Translations under genes and position numbers: made by a program
Assembly: GCA_016188215.1 (NCBI GenBank)
Contig: JACPIF010000001.1
Location: 94,157-158,156, forward strand
Source: Candidatus Woesearchaeota archaeon
GTDB taxonomy: Archaea > Nanobdellota > Nanobdellia > Woesearchaeales > JACPIF01
Reading direction: 5' to 3'
DNA: 64,000 nt
Part shown: one piece after another, positions 8,161 to 16,790 of the stretch
How the letters are laid out: the number at the start of each line of letters is the position of its first letter
Numbering within the stretch: position 1 is the stretch's first letter
Notes under the pieces: model-generated
Told to the model about the DNA's origin: nothing
Database searches by the model: none
The model's input: the letters and a program-made list of their open reading frames with translations, nothing else

Positions 8161-9414
8161 ATGGATTATACCAGAAGAGAAATAGTAACGAGAGCGGGGC
8201 AGGGGTTTGGAATATTAGGCATTTCTGGGATTATTCAAGCATGCGCAGGACAGATAAGACCAGAACAATTTCCAAATGCAGAAAGGGAAGATATTGTAAT
8301 AGCTAATACTGCAGTAGCAACTATGTTGAGATATATTGCTGCAGATCCGAAATTAACGCAAGATGAAAGAGCAAGTTTAGAACAGCAAGTAAATGCCATT
8401 AGAGGCAGAAAAAAAATAATTGATGAAGAGATAAGTCATGCCTATGGCAGAGATATCCTACCAAGATTCGGATTTCAAGGTACAAATCCACTAAAGCCCC
8501 TTGAAATGGTTGAGCGCTTTGATCAGCGACTCGCGAGGCTTGCTCTTGCAGGGAGCACTGATAAGTATGATAGGGTTTCTTATGAGAAGGTTGGAGGATC
8601 TCTTGTAGTTAATGGGGCTGAAACAGTACTGGTTCCAAGGGGAAAAGGGCCCGGCATAAATGCTCATAAAGAATATGCTCACCAACTAATTGCAGATACT
8701 TATCGCGATTTAACTTATAAAATGAAGATGGAATTTTCTGTTGTAAACAAAGGAGGAAAGGCAACAGGCTTGCAGATTACAACCTATGCTTTTGAAAATC
8801 AGGATGTGCTTGTAAATGTGGATCGTGATATAAATAGAATACGTGTCATAACTGAAACTCCAACAGAAGAACAATTGGAACAAAAACTTGGAAAGTCTGC
8901 ATCTTCAAAAGAGCATCCTAACCTTTTAGCATACCAATCTGGCGGTAAAGAATGGCTTATTGCGCCGCTTGCAGCTATACCTTCATTTGCAATCCTTGGG
9001 CCATTTGGTATTATACCAACTGGCATTATTGCCTACGAGATTTATAGGCATCTGGATAAAGTTCCTGGAGGTTTGCATGTAGTAGGAAATCCTCTTCCAC
9101 TAAGCAACAGGGATATATCATCAATGTTGAACCCTTACGAAGAAGAAGATAGAGTAATTATAATGCAACGCACACCAAGAGGAGGTGCACTTACAGTCTA
9201 CAAAGTACCTTTCATAGATGCAAAATATAGGGTTATGCAGAATGGAATGACATTGCCAGAAAGTGTATGGCCTTTATTGGGAGGGGCTGCCTTAATCCTG
9301 GGATTGGGAACTGGTGCTTTTACGATAGGCAAAGGCGTTGGCCGAGGTATTAGAGGTAGGGAAGGAGCGCCATCTGGCAATAATCTTGAACGTTCTGGCG
9401 GATCAGTCAAATAG
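8161..9414 (+). CDS. Putative Tat-type lipoprotein/membrane protein of surface operon
   Basis: A 417-residue protein I cannot assign to a family. The N-terminus reads MDYTRREIVTRAGQGFGILG followed by a hydrophobic stretch ending in IIQAC. The twin arginine, moderately hydrophobic core and final Cys resemble a Tat signal with a lipobox, though the motif is not classical. Two further hydrophobic segments occur at about 270-300 (containing IPSFAILGPFGIIPTG) and 365-390 (LLGGAALILGLGTGAF), followed by a basic glycine-rich tail. Between them is a mixed soluble domain. Spacing of 8 nt from the preceding gene and 7 nt to the next, with a gtgaaata purine-rich site just before ATG 8161, supports translation within the operon. 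Function unknown. Confidence 0.68.
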   Translation: MDYTRREIVTRAGQGFGILGISGIIQACAGQIRPEQFPNAEREDIVIANTAVATMLRYIAADPKLTQDERASLEQQVNAIRGRKKIIDEEISHAYGRDILPRFGFQGTNPLKPLEMVERFDQRLARLALAGSTDKYDRVSYEKVGGSLVVNGAETVLVPRGKGPGINAHKEYAHQLIADTYRDLTYKMKMEFSVVNKGGKATGLQITTYAFENQDVLVNVDRDINRIRVITETPTEEQLEQKLGKSASSKEHPNLLAYQSGGKEWLIAPLAAIPSFAILGPFGIIPTGIIAYEIYRHLDKVPGGLHVVGNPLPLSNRDISSMLNPYEEEDRVIIMQRTPRGGALTVYKVPFIDAKYRVMQNGMTLPESVWPLLGGAALILGLGTGAFTIGKGVGRGIRGREGAPSGNNLERSGGSVK

Positions 9415-9421
9415 GTGTAAT

Positions 9422-11368
9422 ATGATAAAAACGCTTCCTTTTCTTTTTTTCCTTGTTTTGATAGCTTCTGTAATAGCATATCCGGTTACTGTGCAGATAA
9501 CAGGAGACAGGAGCTTTACACAGGAAGTTTATAAGTGCCCTGACACATCTTGCTCAAGTTTCACATTCATATCAAGCAGCACTGGAACTGCAAACAGCTA
9601 TACTATGACCGGCTCAGGCAGCCAGGTTTTTGCGGAATTTGATTATACAGCAGGCTATTTACCGCATGCTTATTTTTCGCTGCCAAATGATAATACTCAG
9701 AATTTCAACTCCTTTAATATCCAATTTTCAAAGAAAAGCGACTGCAAGGCAAATGTAAACTCTGTATCCTTGTCTTCTTCAAGTGTTGCAGTTGGGCAAT
9801 CTGTTACAATAACAGCAAATATACAAAGCGCTTCTCAATTCAATCCAGATGGGCCGCAAAAAGTGCCAGGCAGCCTTCAATCAACATATTCAGATAATGT
9901 TGATGTGCAATTTCTTGTTAACGGGGCGTTGCAGCAGTCAAGCAGCCAGCAAATAGGATTCAGCAGTTCAAAAGATGTAAGCTTTTCTTATGCGCCTTCA
10001 GCAGCGGGCACGCACACTATTCAAGTCCAGAGCTTGATGAGCAATGATGCAAAATGCAGCAGCTCATTGACAAGCTCGGCAAGCACAAGCTTAACAGTTA
10101 CAAGCGCTGGAGGGGGAGGAGCAGCTGCGCCAACTGCAGACCTTGATGTTGACGGTTCAGACGGGCCCTTGACTGTAAATGACGGCACAACACATACATT
10201 ATCATGGACTTCAACAAATGCAGACAGCTGCACAGCCTCTGGCTCCTGGCTTACAACAGGCAGCAAATCTACTTCAGGAAGTGAAAGCACAGGCGTTCTT
10301 AGCATTGGGAGCCCAAGCTATACTCTTACATGTACTGGAACAGGAGGGACAGCTTCTGATACTGTGGCTGTTAGTGTTGTAGCTGCAAATGGCACTACTC
10401 CAACTACCCCAACTACCCCAACAACCCCAACAACCACAGGGGTAAGTAAAAAGCTAATCATCAATGATATAGATGCTAAAATAGGCTCAAGGACAGACAA
10501 CAATCTTGAAGATGGGGATACTATCAGCAGGGATGCAAGGCCAGGCGATACCTTAGAGCTGGAAATTGAAATATTGAATAATTTTACTGCTTCTGAAGAT
10601 CTTGATATTGAAGATATCACTGTAACTGCCACAATAGAAGGCATTGATGATGGGGATGATTTGGAAGACGAGAGCTCTGAATTTGACCTTAGGCCAGGCA
10701 GAAAAAAGACAATCAAGTTTGACTTTAAAGTTCCTTTAAGGGTTGAGGAAGACAGCTTTGACATAGTTATTGAAGCAGAAGGAGAAGATGAAAACGGGAC
10801 AGAGCATTCTGATGATGCGACTATTGAGCTTGATGTTGATAAGGAAAATAACCAAATAATCTTCAGCAGGGCATCTTTAAGCCCTTTAAGCGTTAAATGC
10901 TCAAGGGTCATAAGCATAGGGGCAGAGCTGCTTAATATAGGCTCTAATGAGCAGCATAATGTCGTATATGAAGCAAAAAATAGCGAGCTGGGCATTAACA
11001 TAAGGCAGGCAAACATAGAGATGAGCGAAGACATAGATGAGGATAATAACGAATTCATAAGGGCAGATAAGGCACAAATCCCTGATACAGCAGTATCAGG
11101 CTCATACCCCCTTGAACTAACAATTTTCTATGATACTGACAAGAAGGCTGATTCCAAAACACTGCAGCTGGCTGTAGAAGACTGCCCGGAAGCCCAAGCC
11201 GCAACAAATAAAAGCATCATAAAACCAATAAAAAGGCTTTATCCTGTCAAGCAAGTATCCATCTTTGATAATCCGGTTTTTCTTACCTTAGCAATTCTCC
11301 TGCTTTTGATATTAATCCTAGTTACAATATATCTTATAGTAAAGGCTAATGAAAAGGCAGGAGAGTAA
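9422..11368 (+). CDS. Secreted, C-terminally anchored Ig-like surface protein
   Basis: The product (about 648 residues) starts with a clear signal peptide (MIKTLPFLFFLVLIASVIA). It continues with beta-rich Ig-like modules, a Gly-Gly-Gly-Gly-Ala hinge near 230, a second Ig-like module, a Thr-Pro repeat linker near 325, an acidic domain rich in Asp and Glu (about 345-480), another beta domain, and a C-terminal transmembrane helix (about 618-641) with a short basic tail. I start at ATG 9422 rather than the frame's earlier ATG, because it follows the upstream stop by 7 nt and begins the signal peptide directly. The stop codon shares its last A with the next frame's ATG at 11368. The architecture is that of an exposed envelope protein; no enzymatic motif is seen. 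Confidence 0.75.
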   Translation: MIKTLPFLFFLVLIASVIAYPVTVQITGDRSFTQEVYKCPDTSCSSFTFISSSTGTANSYTMTGSGSQVFAEFDYTAGYLPHAYFSLPNDNTQNFNSFNIQFSKKSDCKANVNSVSLSSSSVAVGQSVTITANIQSASQFNPDGPQKVPGSLQSTYSDNVDVQFLVNGALQQSSSQQIGFSSSKDVSFSYAPSAAGTHTIQVQSLMSNDAKCSSSLTSSASTSLTVTSAGGGGAAAPTADLDVDGSDGPLTVNDGTTHTLSWTSTNADSCTASGSWLTTGSKSTSGSESTGVLSIGSPSYTLTCTGTGGTASDTVAVSVVAANGTTPTTPTTPTTPTTTGVSKKLIINDIDAKIGSRTDNNLEDGDTISRDARPGDTLELEIEILNNFTASEDLDIEDITVTATIEGIDDGDDLEDESSEFDLRPGRKKTIKFDFKVPLRVEEDSFDIVIEAEGEDENGTEHSDDATIELDVDKENNQIIFSRASLSPLSVKCSRVISIGAELLNIGSNEQHNVVYEAKNSELGINIRQANIEMSEDIDEDNNEFIRADKAQIPDTAVSGSYPLELTIFYDTDKKADSKTLQLAVEDCPEAQAATNKSIIKPIKRLYPVKQVSIFDNPVFLTLAILLLLILILVTIYLIVKANEKAGE

Positions 11369-11404
11369 TGAGTAATTATTCTCCATTTAAAAGTAATAAC
11401 AATG

Positions 11405-11452
11405 TAGAAAAGTTTAAAAATGGCCTTATATTGGGCATATTAGGTGAAGCTA
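11405..11452 (+). promoter_or_regulatory. Internal promoter and RBS before the 11452 gene
   Basis: A TATA-like agtttaaaaatgg lies at about 11410-11422, and a TAGGTGA ribosome-binding site at about 11441-11447 precedes ATG 11452. The frame is open back to an ATG at 11368 that overlaps the previous stop, but that start would place 28 non-signal-like residues before the signal peptide. I therefore prefer 11452 with a possible internal promoter. Confidence 0.5.
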
Positions 11453-13080
11453 TGAATGCAAAAAAGATTGCTACAATTGGATATCTACTCTTATTTGGAT
11501 GCATTATCAGCACTATTGCTGCCGCAACTGCCCAGGAATTTTCAATAGACAGGGTAAAGGTAAACAATGTTGCGGTATCCACTACAGGCCCTAACCTTAT
11601 TGAGGATGCAGACACATTCCTGGTAACAGTGGATTTTACAACTGTACTTGCTTTGGAGAGGGGGCATGTAGAGGCTATACTTAAGGGCAAACAATCTGGA
11701 AATGTCGTGGCAGATTCCACAGCAACTTTTGACCTTGCAAAAGATAACAGTGCAACGGTCACCCTCAGCTTAGCGCTCATTGACAGCCTCAGGAGCGAGA
11801 CGAGTTTTGACCTGACAATAAAGATAGTTGATGCAAGAAACAATTTTGACCAAAAGACCTTTACATTGCAGACAAAGCGGACAGCTGCTGCAAGGGATCT
11901 TGACATATCCATTGACAGCGTTGAGATTGAAGGCGGGGCAGTCGCAGAAAATGAGAATAACTTCATCTCATTTGACAATGGCAATGACCTTGATGTAAGA
12001 GTAAGGCTCACTGCCCTGGAAAGGGTTGAGGACGCCCATATTGACGCGATCCTCATGTTTGAGAATGGTGATGTGATTGCAGACGCCACAACGACTTTTG
12101 ACATGGCAAAAGATGAGAATTCAGTTAAAAAACTTAAGCTTCCTATCCCAAGATTTGACCTTGGGAACCTTATGCTAAAAGTAAGGATCATTGATGCAGA
12201 AGGCGATTCAGAAGAGAAACTTTATGGGCTGAAAGTCAGCCAGGAAAAGCTTCCTATGATAATCAGCAGCTTATCGCTAAACCCTGAGAATAACATAGAA
12301 GCCGGTAAATCCCTTAGTGCAGCCTTGAATATAAAGAACAGCGGCGTTGTCCCGCTTGAAGGCATGCTGGCAAAGGTCAGCATACCAGAGTTAGGCGTAT
12401 CAGCAGTAAGGTTTATTGATAGCATAGAAGCAAACGGAAAGCCGTTAACTGAGGAATTCTTATTAAGGATACCGCCTGAAGCGCCCTCTGGCACTTATAA
12501 GATAAGGCTGGAAATATCATCCCAGTTTAATGATGAAGGTATCGTGAAGGAGCTGCCTTTTTCTATCGGGAAAAAGAGCGCATTAGCTATGCAAGAACTG
12601 ACAGAGATAAATGCGCCTATTGATGGCCAAGTAATAGGGGACGGCAGAACCGCAGCATACCCTGTGGAAATCTCCAACAAAGGAGCCAATGCGAAATCCT
12701 ACACAATACTGGTTAAAAACTTGGATTTTGGAACATATTTTGTTTCTCCAAGCAATAGCATATTGATAAAGCCTTGGGAAACTAAGAGCGTCACTTTATT
12801 TGTGACTGCAGACAGGAAAGAATACGGCCAAAAGCATTTTACAGTCCTTGTAAAGTCGCGAAATATGGAAAATGAGATCCTTCTTGAGGCTTTTGTGATG
12901 AAAAAAAGCTTATTTAATGCCAAAAACATGTTTTTGGGCTTTTTATTGCTTTCTGCCATTATTTTTGCAGGCGCAGCAGCATTTTTCGGCATGAGATTTT
13001 ATATGGAGAAAAGCGGGAAAAGCAGTGAAAGGGGAGAAGACCAGAAAGAAAGCAGCGCAGCAGAAACATACTATTTATAA
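11452..13080 (+). CDS. Surface protein with duplicated beta domain and AETYYL tail
   Basis: About 542 residues, family not recognised. A signal peptide (MNAKKIATIGYLLLFG...TAAQEF region) is followed by two copies of a beta domain of about 115 residues. Both contain a D-x-F/V-x-V-x-[VI] start, a central [AV]DATTTFD or ADSTATFD block, then A/MAKD-x-N/EN-S and a [KR]I-[VI]DA strand, so the duplication is visible by eye. Two further beta modules precede a C-terminal transmembrane helix (about 492-515). The cytosolic tail ends in AETYYL; the next gene's product ends in AETYY. The stop is followed after 31 nt by that gene. This looks like a type I membrane envelope protein whose tail may carry a recognition tag. 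Confidence 0.72.
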   Translation: MNAKKIATIGYLLLFGCIISTIAAATAQEFSIDRVKVNNVAVSTTGPNLIEDADTFLVTVDFTTVLALERGHVEAILKGKQSGNVVADSTATFDLAKDNSATVTLSLALIDSLRSETSFDLTIKIVDARNNFDQKTFTLQTKRTAAARDLDISIDSVEIEGGAVAENENNFISFDNGNDLDVRVRLTALERVEDAHIDAILMFENGDVIADATTTFDMAKDENSVKKLKLPIPRFDLGNLMLKVRIIDAEGDSEEKLYGLKVSQEKLPMIISSLSLNPENNIEAGKSLSAALNIKNSGVVPLEGMLAKVSIPELGVSAVRFIDSIEANGKPLTEEFLLRIPPEAPSGTYKIRLEISSQFNDEGIVKELPFSIGKKSALAMQELTEINAPIDGQVIGDGRTAAYPVEISNKGANAKSYTILVKNLDFGTYFVSPSNSILIKPWETKSVTLFVTADRKEYGQKHFTVLVKSRNMENEILLEAFVMKKSLFNAKNMFLGFLLLSAIIFAGAAAFFGMRFYMEKSGKSSERGEDQKESSAAETYYL

Positions 13081-13111
13081 AAATCAGAAAAACATCAGAA
13101 GGGAGTTGGTT

Positions 13112-13774
13112 ATGAATATTATCATAAAAGGAATACTTGGGCTTATTGTCCTAGTTTTATTTCTACCTTTATTCCTATCTTCTGCTTCTGCCCAGGAGTT
13201 TGTCAATATTGAGTCTCATGTTTCTGCAATATATCAGAGACAATGCCAGTGCCAGTCTGCATATTACAGATTCTATCTGCGCAATCCAGGTGACAGGGCT
13301 GAAATTTATGACTTTTTCATAAAAGGCAAAATGGCGCCGTACGCAAAGTCAAATGTTCCCTCACCTATTGTCCTGATGCCTGGCCAGGATATCAGTTTTA
13401 AGCTTATCATTCAGGTGCCTTGTAAAGCGCTTGGCACTGAAAATCTAGATTTTGCCATAAAGACAGGGCATGGGCTGGAAGCTTTTTATCCATTAACATA
13501 TGACATAATTTCCTGTCCTCCTTATGAATTTGGATACAGCATAATAGAAGCACAAAACATTAAAAAGGAAATTCCGGCGGGAATTCCTGCAAGAATTGAA
13601 GTTGAGGGCAAGCCAAATGCAAGAACCATACTTGAATGGTTCGCGGTGTTGCTTGTATTAGGAGCAATAGGAATTGCATTATTTTACGCACTCACATCAT
13701 ACTATAGGCGAAATGGCGGCAAGGAAGACGGAAAAAATGAGGAGCCTGCTGCCACTGCAGAGACCTACTACTAG
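13112..13774 (+). CDS. Short anchored surface protein with Cys-rich domain and AETYY tail
   Basis: A 220-residue protein with a signal peptide, one extracellular domain and a C-terminal transmembrane helix (about 175-197). The domain carries a QCQCQ motif near residue 40, a VPC motif near 112 and a further Cys near 136. The same pattern (CPCEP, APC, RC) occurs at the N-terminus of the next gene's product, so the two are paralogous. Its cytosolic tail ends AETYY, matching the end of the preceding gene's product. I start at ATG 13112, preceded by GGGAG, not at the frame's ATG at 13025 that overlaps the upstream gene and lacks a signal peptide. Family unknown; likely an exported, disulfide-stabilised partner of the neighbouring surface proteins. 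Confidence 0.72.
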   Translation: MNIIIKGILGLIVLVLFLPLFLSSASAQEFVNIESHVSAIYQRQCQCQSAYYRFYLRNPGDRAEIYDFFIKGKMAPYAKSNVPSPIVLMPGQDISFKLIIQVPCKALGTENLDFAIKTGHGLEAFYPLTYDIISCPPYEFGYSIIEAQNIKKEIPAGIPARIEVEGKPNARTILEWFAVLLVLGAIGIALFYALTSYYRRNGGKEDGKNEEPAATAETYY

Positions 13775-13789
13775 GGATTGGGGATAGAG

Positions 13790-16057
13790 ATGAGGCGTAC
13801 AAAGAGCGTGTTGTTGATAATCTTCTTGCTTTTGCTATTTACGGGGCTTGCAAGTGCCCAGCCATTCACTTCATACGGCACAATAAGCAACCAGACAAGC
13901 TGCCCATGCGAGCCAGTCAGCTACCCATTTTACCTTAAAAATAATAATGTGTTCACTGAAACATACAGGCTGGTGGTTGAGGGCGAGCTTGCGGCGTATG
14001 CCAAGGCAACAGTGCCTTCACAATTCCGGCTTGAGCCTGGGCAGGAAACTCAATTCTCGCTTATCATACAAGCCCCCTGCGGGCTCTATGGAACCAAGAA
14101 ATTCAATGCTGTCATCAAAGCTGAGCAGCAGAAGATCTCAGCTACATTTCCTTTAGCCTATGCAATCAAGCGGTGCTATAATTACAGCATTGCAACAGGA
14201 GAGGCTGTATTGCAGCTGCCTGCATTCTATACTCCCCAGAGCTTTTCAGAGCAGCAGAATTATGCAATATGTGAGAATGAGAGCAGGATTATACCGCTCA
14301 GGATAGAGAATGAGGCTGGCTTCAGCAACAGCTACCAAATTTCAATATCCAGTACAGCAAAAAATCTTGCAGCATTGCTTATCCGGCGCGCGACCCTGAA
14401 TGCATCACAAGCTGCAGTTATACCATTACTCGTAACTATTCCACAATACAGCCAGGCAGAGTCAAATATTACCCTTTCCCTTGTTTCAGAGCTGGGGAAA
14501 GTGCAGAAACAGAAAACCATAGCAATCCAGCCAGTTTACTGCGTTACACCAGTTATAACATTTTTAGGAAATGACAGCTTAACAGTAAACTATACCAAAA
14601 CAACGTTCTCAGTGTTTGTCAGCAATCGCGGCACTTTACGGGGGACATATACTGTGCGGGTGACAGGCGCTGATTGGATAAAACCTTCCACTGCCAGCTT
14701 TGGGCTTGAGCCTGGGCAGGGGATTGAGCTGCAGCTTGTAAGCGAACCGGAGCAGAATACGGCGGCAAAGAAATATGAGCTGCAGATTGAGATTACTGCA
14801 CAATCATCTGGCAATACCTATGCAAAGCCGTTTACTGTTACGCTTAACGGCACACCTTTCCTTGCCAAGGTGGCAAAAGCCTTGGAAAAGCCTCTTTCAA
14901 TATTACTGAAGTATATATGGATTATAATTGGAAGCCTTGTTGCTCTTGCATTAATTATTTTTCTGGCGCAGCAATATCGCGAGTACAGGAGGCTTGAGCT
15001 GCAGCAGCCCAGAGTTGCAAGAAGAATCAGCAGGACTGTAAAAGTTGCAAAAGTTGCCGGGCCAACGGGACTGACAAAACAGCCAAAAATTACTTTGACT
15101 ATCCCAATTGTATCCCCATTCTTGGTATTCCTGGCACTGATTGTTGCGGTTGTCCTGGGAGTCGCGGGGATACTTTACTTAGGGTTGCTTCCTGAAGAAG
15201 CGGCATTAAACCAGACAAAACCTTTTACCGTACCCCTGCAGGGGCTTAACTTCTCACTCCCGGCTAATTTTACAGTAAGTATTCCAAGTTATAATTTCAC
15301 GGCAATAACAACGGACAATGAGTTCCTGCCTTTATTGCTGTATATCCTGGCTGTGCTGCTTGCTGCCATTGCCATATATATCTGGATGAGAAGGCAAAAG
15401 AAGCATGAATTAAAGAAAAGAAAGGAGGAAAAGAAAGAGATTGGTCAAAGGCTGGAAGCCCTAGAAGCCTTGAAGCCAGAAGCGCCCGAGGAGCTGAAAG
15501 AAGAGCGCCCTGGGAGGTATGGCTTATCCAAAGTTTTAATCATAGGAGGTATAGCTATTGTGCTGCTGCTCCTGCTTGCCCTGGCAGTGTTCAAATTCCC
15601 TGGAGCAATTACTACATTTGTACCCAACAGGTCAATTGAAGAATACAAGGAGCCAGTAATAGATGCAACAAAACCGGCTTTCTTCATTGAGCAGGATGAA
15701 GAGCTTGAAATTAACCTTTCCGCATACTTCTATGACCCAGATAATGACCCGTTATACTTCAATGCAACTATTGGAGGCAATATGACTGTTGTCATTAAGA
15801 ATACAACTGCCGTCCTCAAGCCAAGAAAAGGATTTTATGGCGCATCATATGTTGTATTCACTGCAAACGACCGGAAAGGAGGCATGACAGAGACTGGTGC
15901 CATACCAATAGTGGTGCGCAGATCGCAGAAACCCGGGATTTTAGATGAGGCTATCGATTTTATAAGCCTCTACAGATACTTCTTTATTCTTGGACTCATA
16001 CTTATGGCGCTACTGATTGCGGTCCTGTATTACAGGGAGAGGGGAAAGAAAGAATAA
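13790..16057 (+). CDS. Large multi-pass surface protein with Cys-rich N-terminal domain and cadherin-like module
   Basis: The product (about 755 residues) has a signal peptide, then a domain paralogous to the preceding protein (CPCEP near 40, APC near 105), followed by two further beta domains. After these come several hydrophobic helices at about 370-392, 440-465, 510-535 and 585-605, with charged loops between, a cadherin-like/tandem-95-like module (about 625-715; it includes YDPDNDPLYF and KPRKGFYG) and a last helix near 735. I chose ATG 13790 over the TTG at 13778 because GGGGATAGAG provides a ribosome site. It ends the operon: its stop lies three bases from the 3' end of the oppositely oriented tRNA-Trp. 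It is probably the membrane core of the envelope assembly. Confidence 0.72.
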   Translation: MRRTKSVLLIIFLLLLFTGLASAQPFTSYGTISNQTSCPCEPVSYPFYLKNNNVFTETYRLVVEGELAAYAKATVPSQFRLEPGQETQFSLIIQAPCGLYGTKKFNAVIKAEQQKISATFPLAYAIKRCYNYSIATGEAVLQLPAFYTPQSFSEQQNYAICENESRIIPLRIENEAGFSNSYQISISSTAKNLAALLIRRATLNASQAAVIPLLVTIPQYSQAESNITLSLVSELGKVQKQKTIAIQPVYCVTPVITFLGNDSLTVNYTKTTFSVFVSNRGTLRGTYTVRVTGADWIKPSTASFGLEPGQGIELQLVSEPEQNTAAKKYELQIEITAQSSGNTYAKPFTVTLNGTPFLAKVAKALEKPLSILLKYIWIIIGSLVALALIIFLAQQYREYRRLELQQPRVARRISRTVKVAKVAGPTGLTKQPKITLTIPIVSPFLVFLALIVAVVLGVAGILYLGLLPEEAALNQTKPFTVPLQGLNFSLPANFTVSIPSYNFTAITTDNEFLPLLLYILAVLLAAIAIYIWMRRQKKHELKKRKEEKKEIGQRLEALEALKPEAPEELKEERPGRYGLSKVLIIGGIAIVLLLLLALAVFKFPGAITTFVPNRSIEEYKEPVIDATKPAFFIEQDEELEINLSAYFYDPDNDPLYFNATIGGNMTVVIKNTTAVLKPRKGFYGASYVVFTANDRKGGMTETGAIPIVVRRSQKPGILDEAIDFISLYRYFFILGLILMALLIAVLYYRERGKKE

Positions 16058-16060
16058 AAG

Positions 16061-16194
16061 TGGGGATGCAGCGATTTGAACGCTGATAAATCGGTTTCTT
16101 CATTTCATCGTCCTAAGACTCAATTTTCCAGAATGGATACTGGAGCCGATTGTAATGCCAGGGTGTACGGATTACTCCTTTATACCACATCCCC
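16061..16194 (-). tRNA. tRNA-Trp (CCA anticodon) with two introns
   Basis: On the minus strand the acceptor GGGGATG (16194-16188) pairs with CATCCCC (16068-16062), discriminator A at 16061, no CCA encoded. The anticodon stem ATCGG (16150-16146) and loop CTCCAG are separated from A38 and CCGAT (16095-16090) by a 44-nt intron (16139-16096) at the canonical 37/38 site. The T arm is CAGCG, TTCAAAT, CGCTG. The D arm is about 16 nt too long; removing 16179-16164 leaves GTATAACCCTGGCATTAC, closely matching the D arm of the tRNA-Ser here. 134 nt minus 60 gives a 74-nt mature tRNA. The inserted segment contains a GGA-GTAA-TCC mini-hairpin. Confidence 0.82.
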
Positions 16195-16318
16195 TTAATT
16201 TTCTAAAAAGGTAGCTAATCTTATTTAAATATTGCCCTTTGCGCGGGAGTGCTACTAGAAACTGTTAACTTGCAACTGGTCACACTGGCAATACATGTCC
16301 GCGAATATCAACTGTACA

Positions 16319-16407
16319 TAGGAAATCATAGATTTCCTAGTCTCAAAAATCTCTGATTTTTGAAATATTACGGTTCGCGGACCCCCGCCCAGGTTCGCGC
16401 AGCGAAC
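16319..16407. repeat. Cluster of short perfect hairpins (TAGGAAATC family, locus 1)
   Basis: TAGGAAATC-ATA-GATTTCCTA (16319-16339) and TCAAAAATC-TCT-GATTTTTGA (16343-16363) are adjacent perfect hairpins. A GC-rich one, GTTCGC-GCA-GCGAAC (16393-16407), follows. Similar paired hairpins lie at 30625-30668 and 40722-40769. This fills much of the gap between tRNA-Trp and the DUF192 gene; no open frame is convincing here. Confidence 0.65.
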
Positions 16408-16414
16408 TATGCCC

Positions 16415-16747
16415 CTATTTAATGTAAAGCTTTGCACCTTTCTTTATCCTAAACCTCTTTATACTTCCTCTGGGCAGTTCAAGGATGTATTGCGCTTTAT
16501 GTTTTGGGCTGTATAAAGTAAAAGACCTGAAATCCTCCTTTAGTTCTACTACCCTTTTTGCCTTATCCATGAATACTACATCAATCGGGAAGAAGACGAA
16601 CCACATGTGCAATGGGTAGATGGCTTCTTTTTTAAATATGAATAGCAGCGGCTTTGGCTTGGGGGTAAACATCAGGCCAATGGCCCGGGAAAGGTATGAG
16701 GTGCATGGCTGAGCCTCTATACTATTTTTGCTGATTTTGACGCGCAT
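16415..16747 (-). CDS. DUF192 (COG1430) family protein
   Basis: A 110-residue soluble protein matching the DUF192 pattern: a GLMF motif near residue 29, a central HMWFVFFPIDVVFMDK strand pair near 47-62, then AQYILELPRG near 85-94 and a terminal IKKGAKLYI. Family members are small beta-barrel proteins, often exported, with no firmly established function. Here no signal peptide is evident. The gene stands alone on the minus strand, divergent from the coiled-coil/HTH gene at 16791, with a 43-bp shared promoter gap containing tttatatttgc/tataaa-type sequences. Confidence 0.85.
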   Translation of the reverse strand: MRVKISKNSIEAQPCTSYLSRAIGLMFTPKPKPLLFIFKKEAIYPLHMWFVFFPIDVVFMDKAKRVVELKEDFRSFTLYSPKHKAQYILELPRGSIKRFRIKKGAKLYIK

Positions 16748-16790
16748 TTAGCATAAGATTTATATTTGCCTATAAAATGTTAGCCTTTTC

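Noticed and set aside
10390..10440. Short aactacccc-type direct repeats
   Set aside because: They encode a Thr-Pro linker in the 9422 protein and need no other explanation.
16096..16139. Box C/D guide RNA inside the tRNA-Trp intron, as in many euryarchaea
   Set aside because: The 44-nt intron is too short and lacks a convincing CTGA box pair.
16275..16290. aactggtcacactgg resembles the ACTGGTCACTGG core of the shared promoter module
   Set aside because: It has extra bases, no CTCGCGTGAG motif and no TATA box at the right distance, so it is probably chance.
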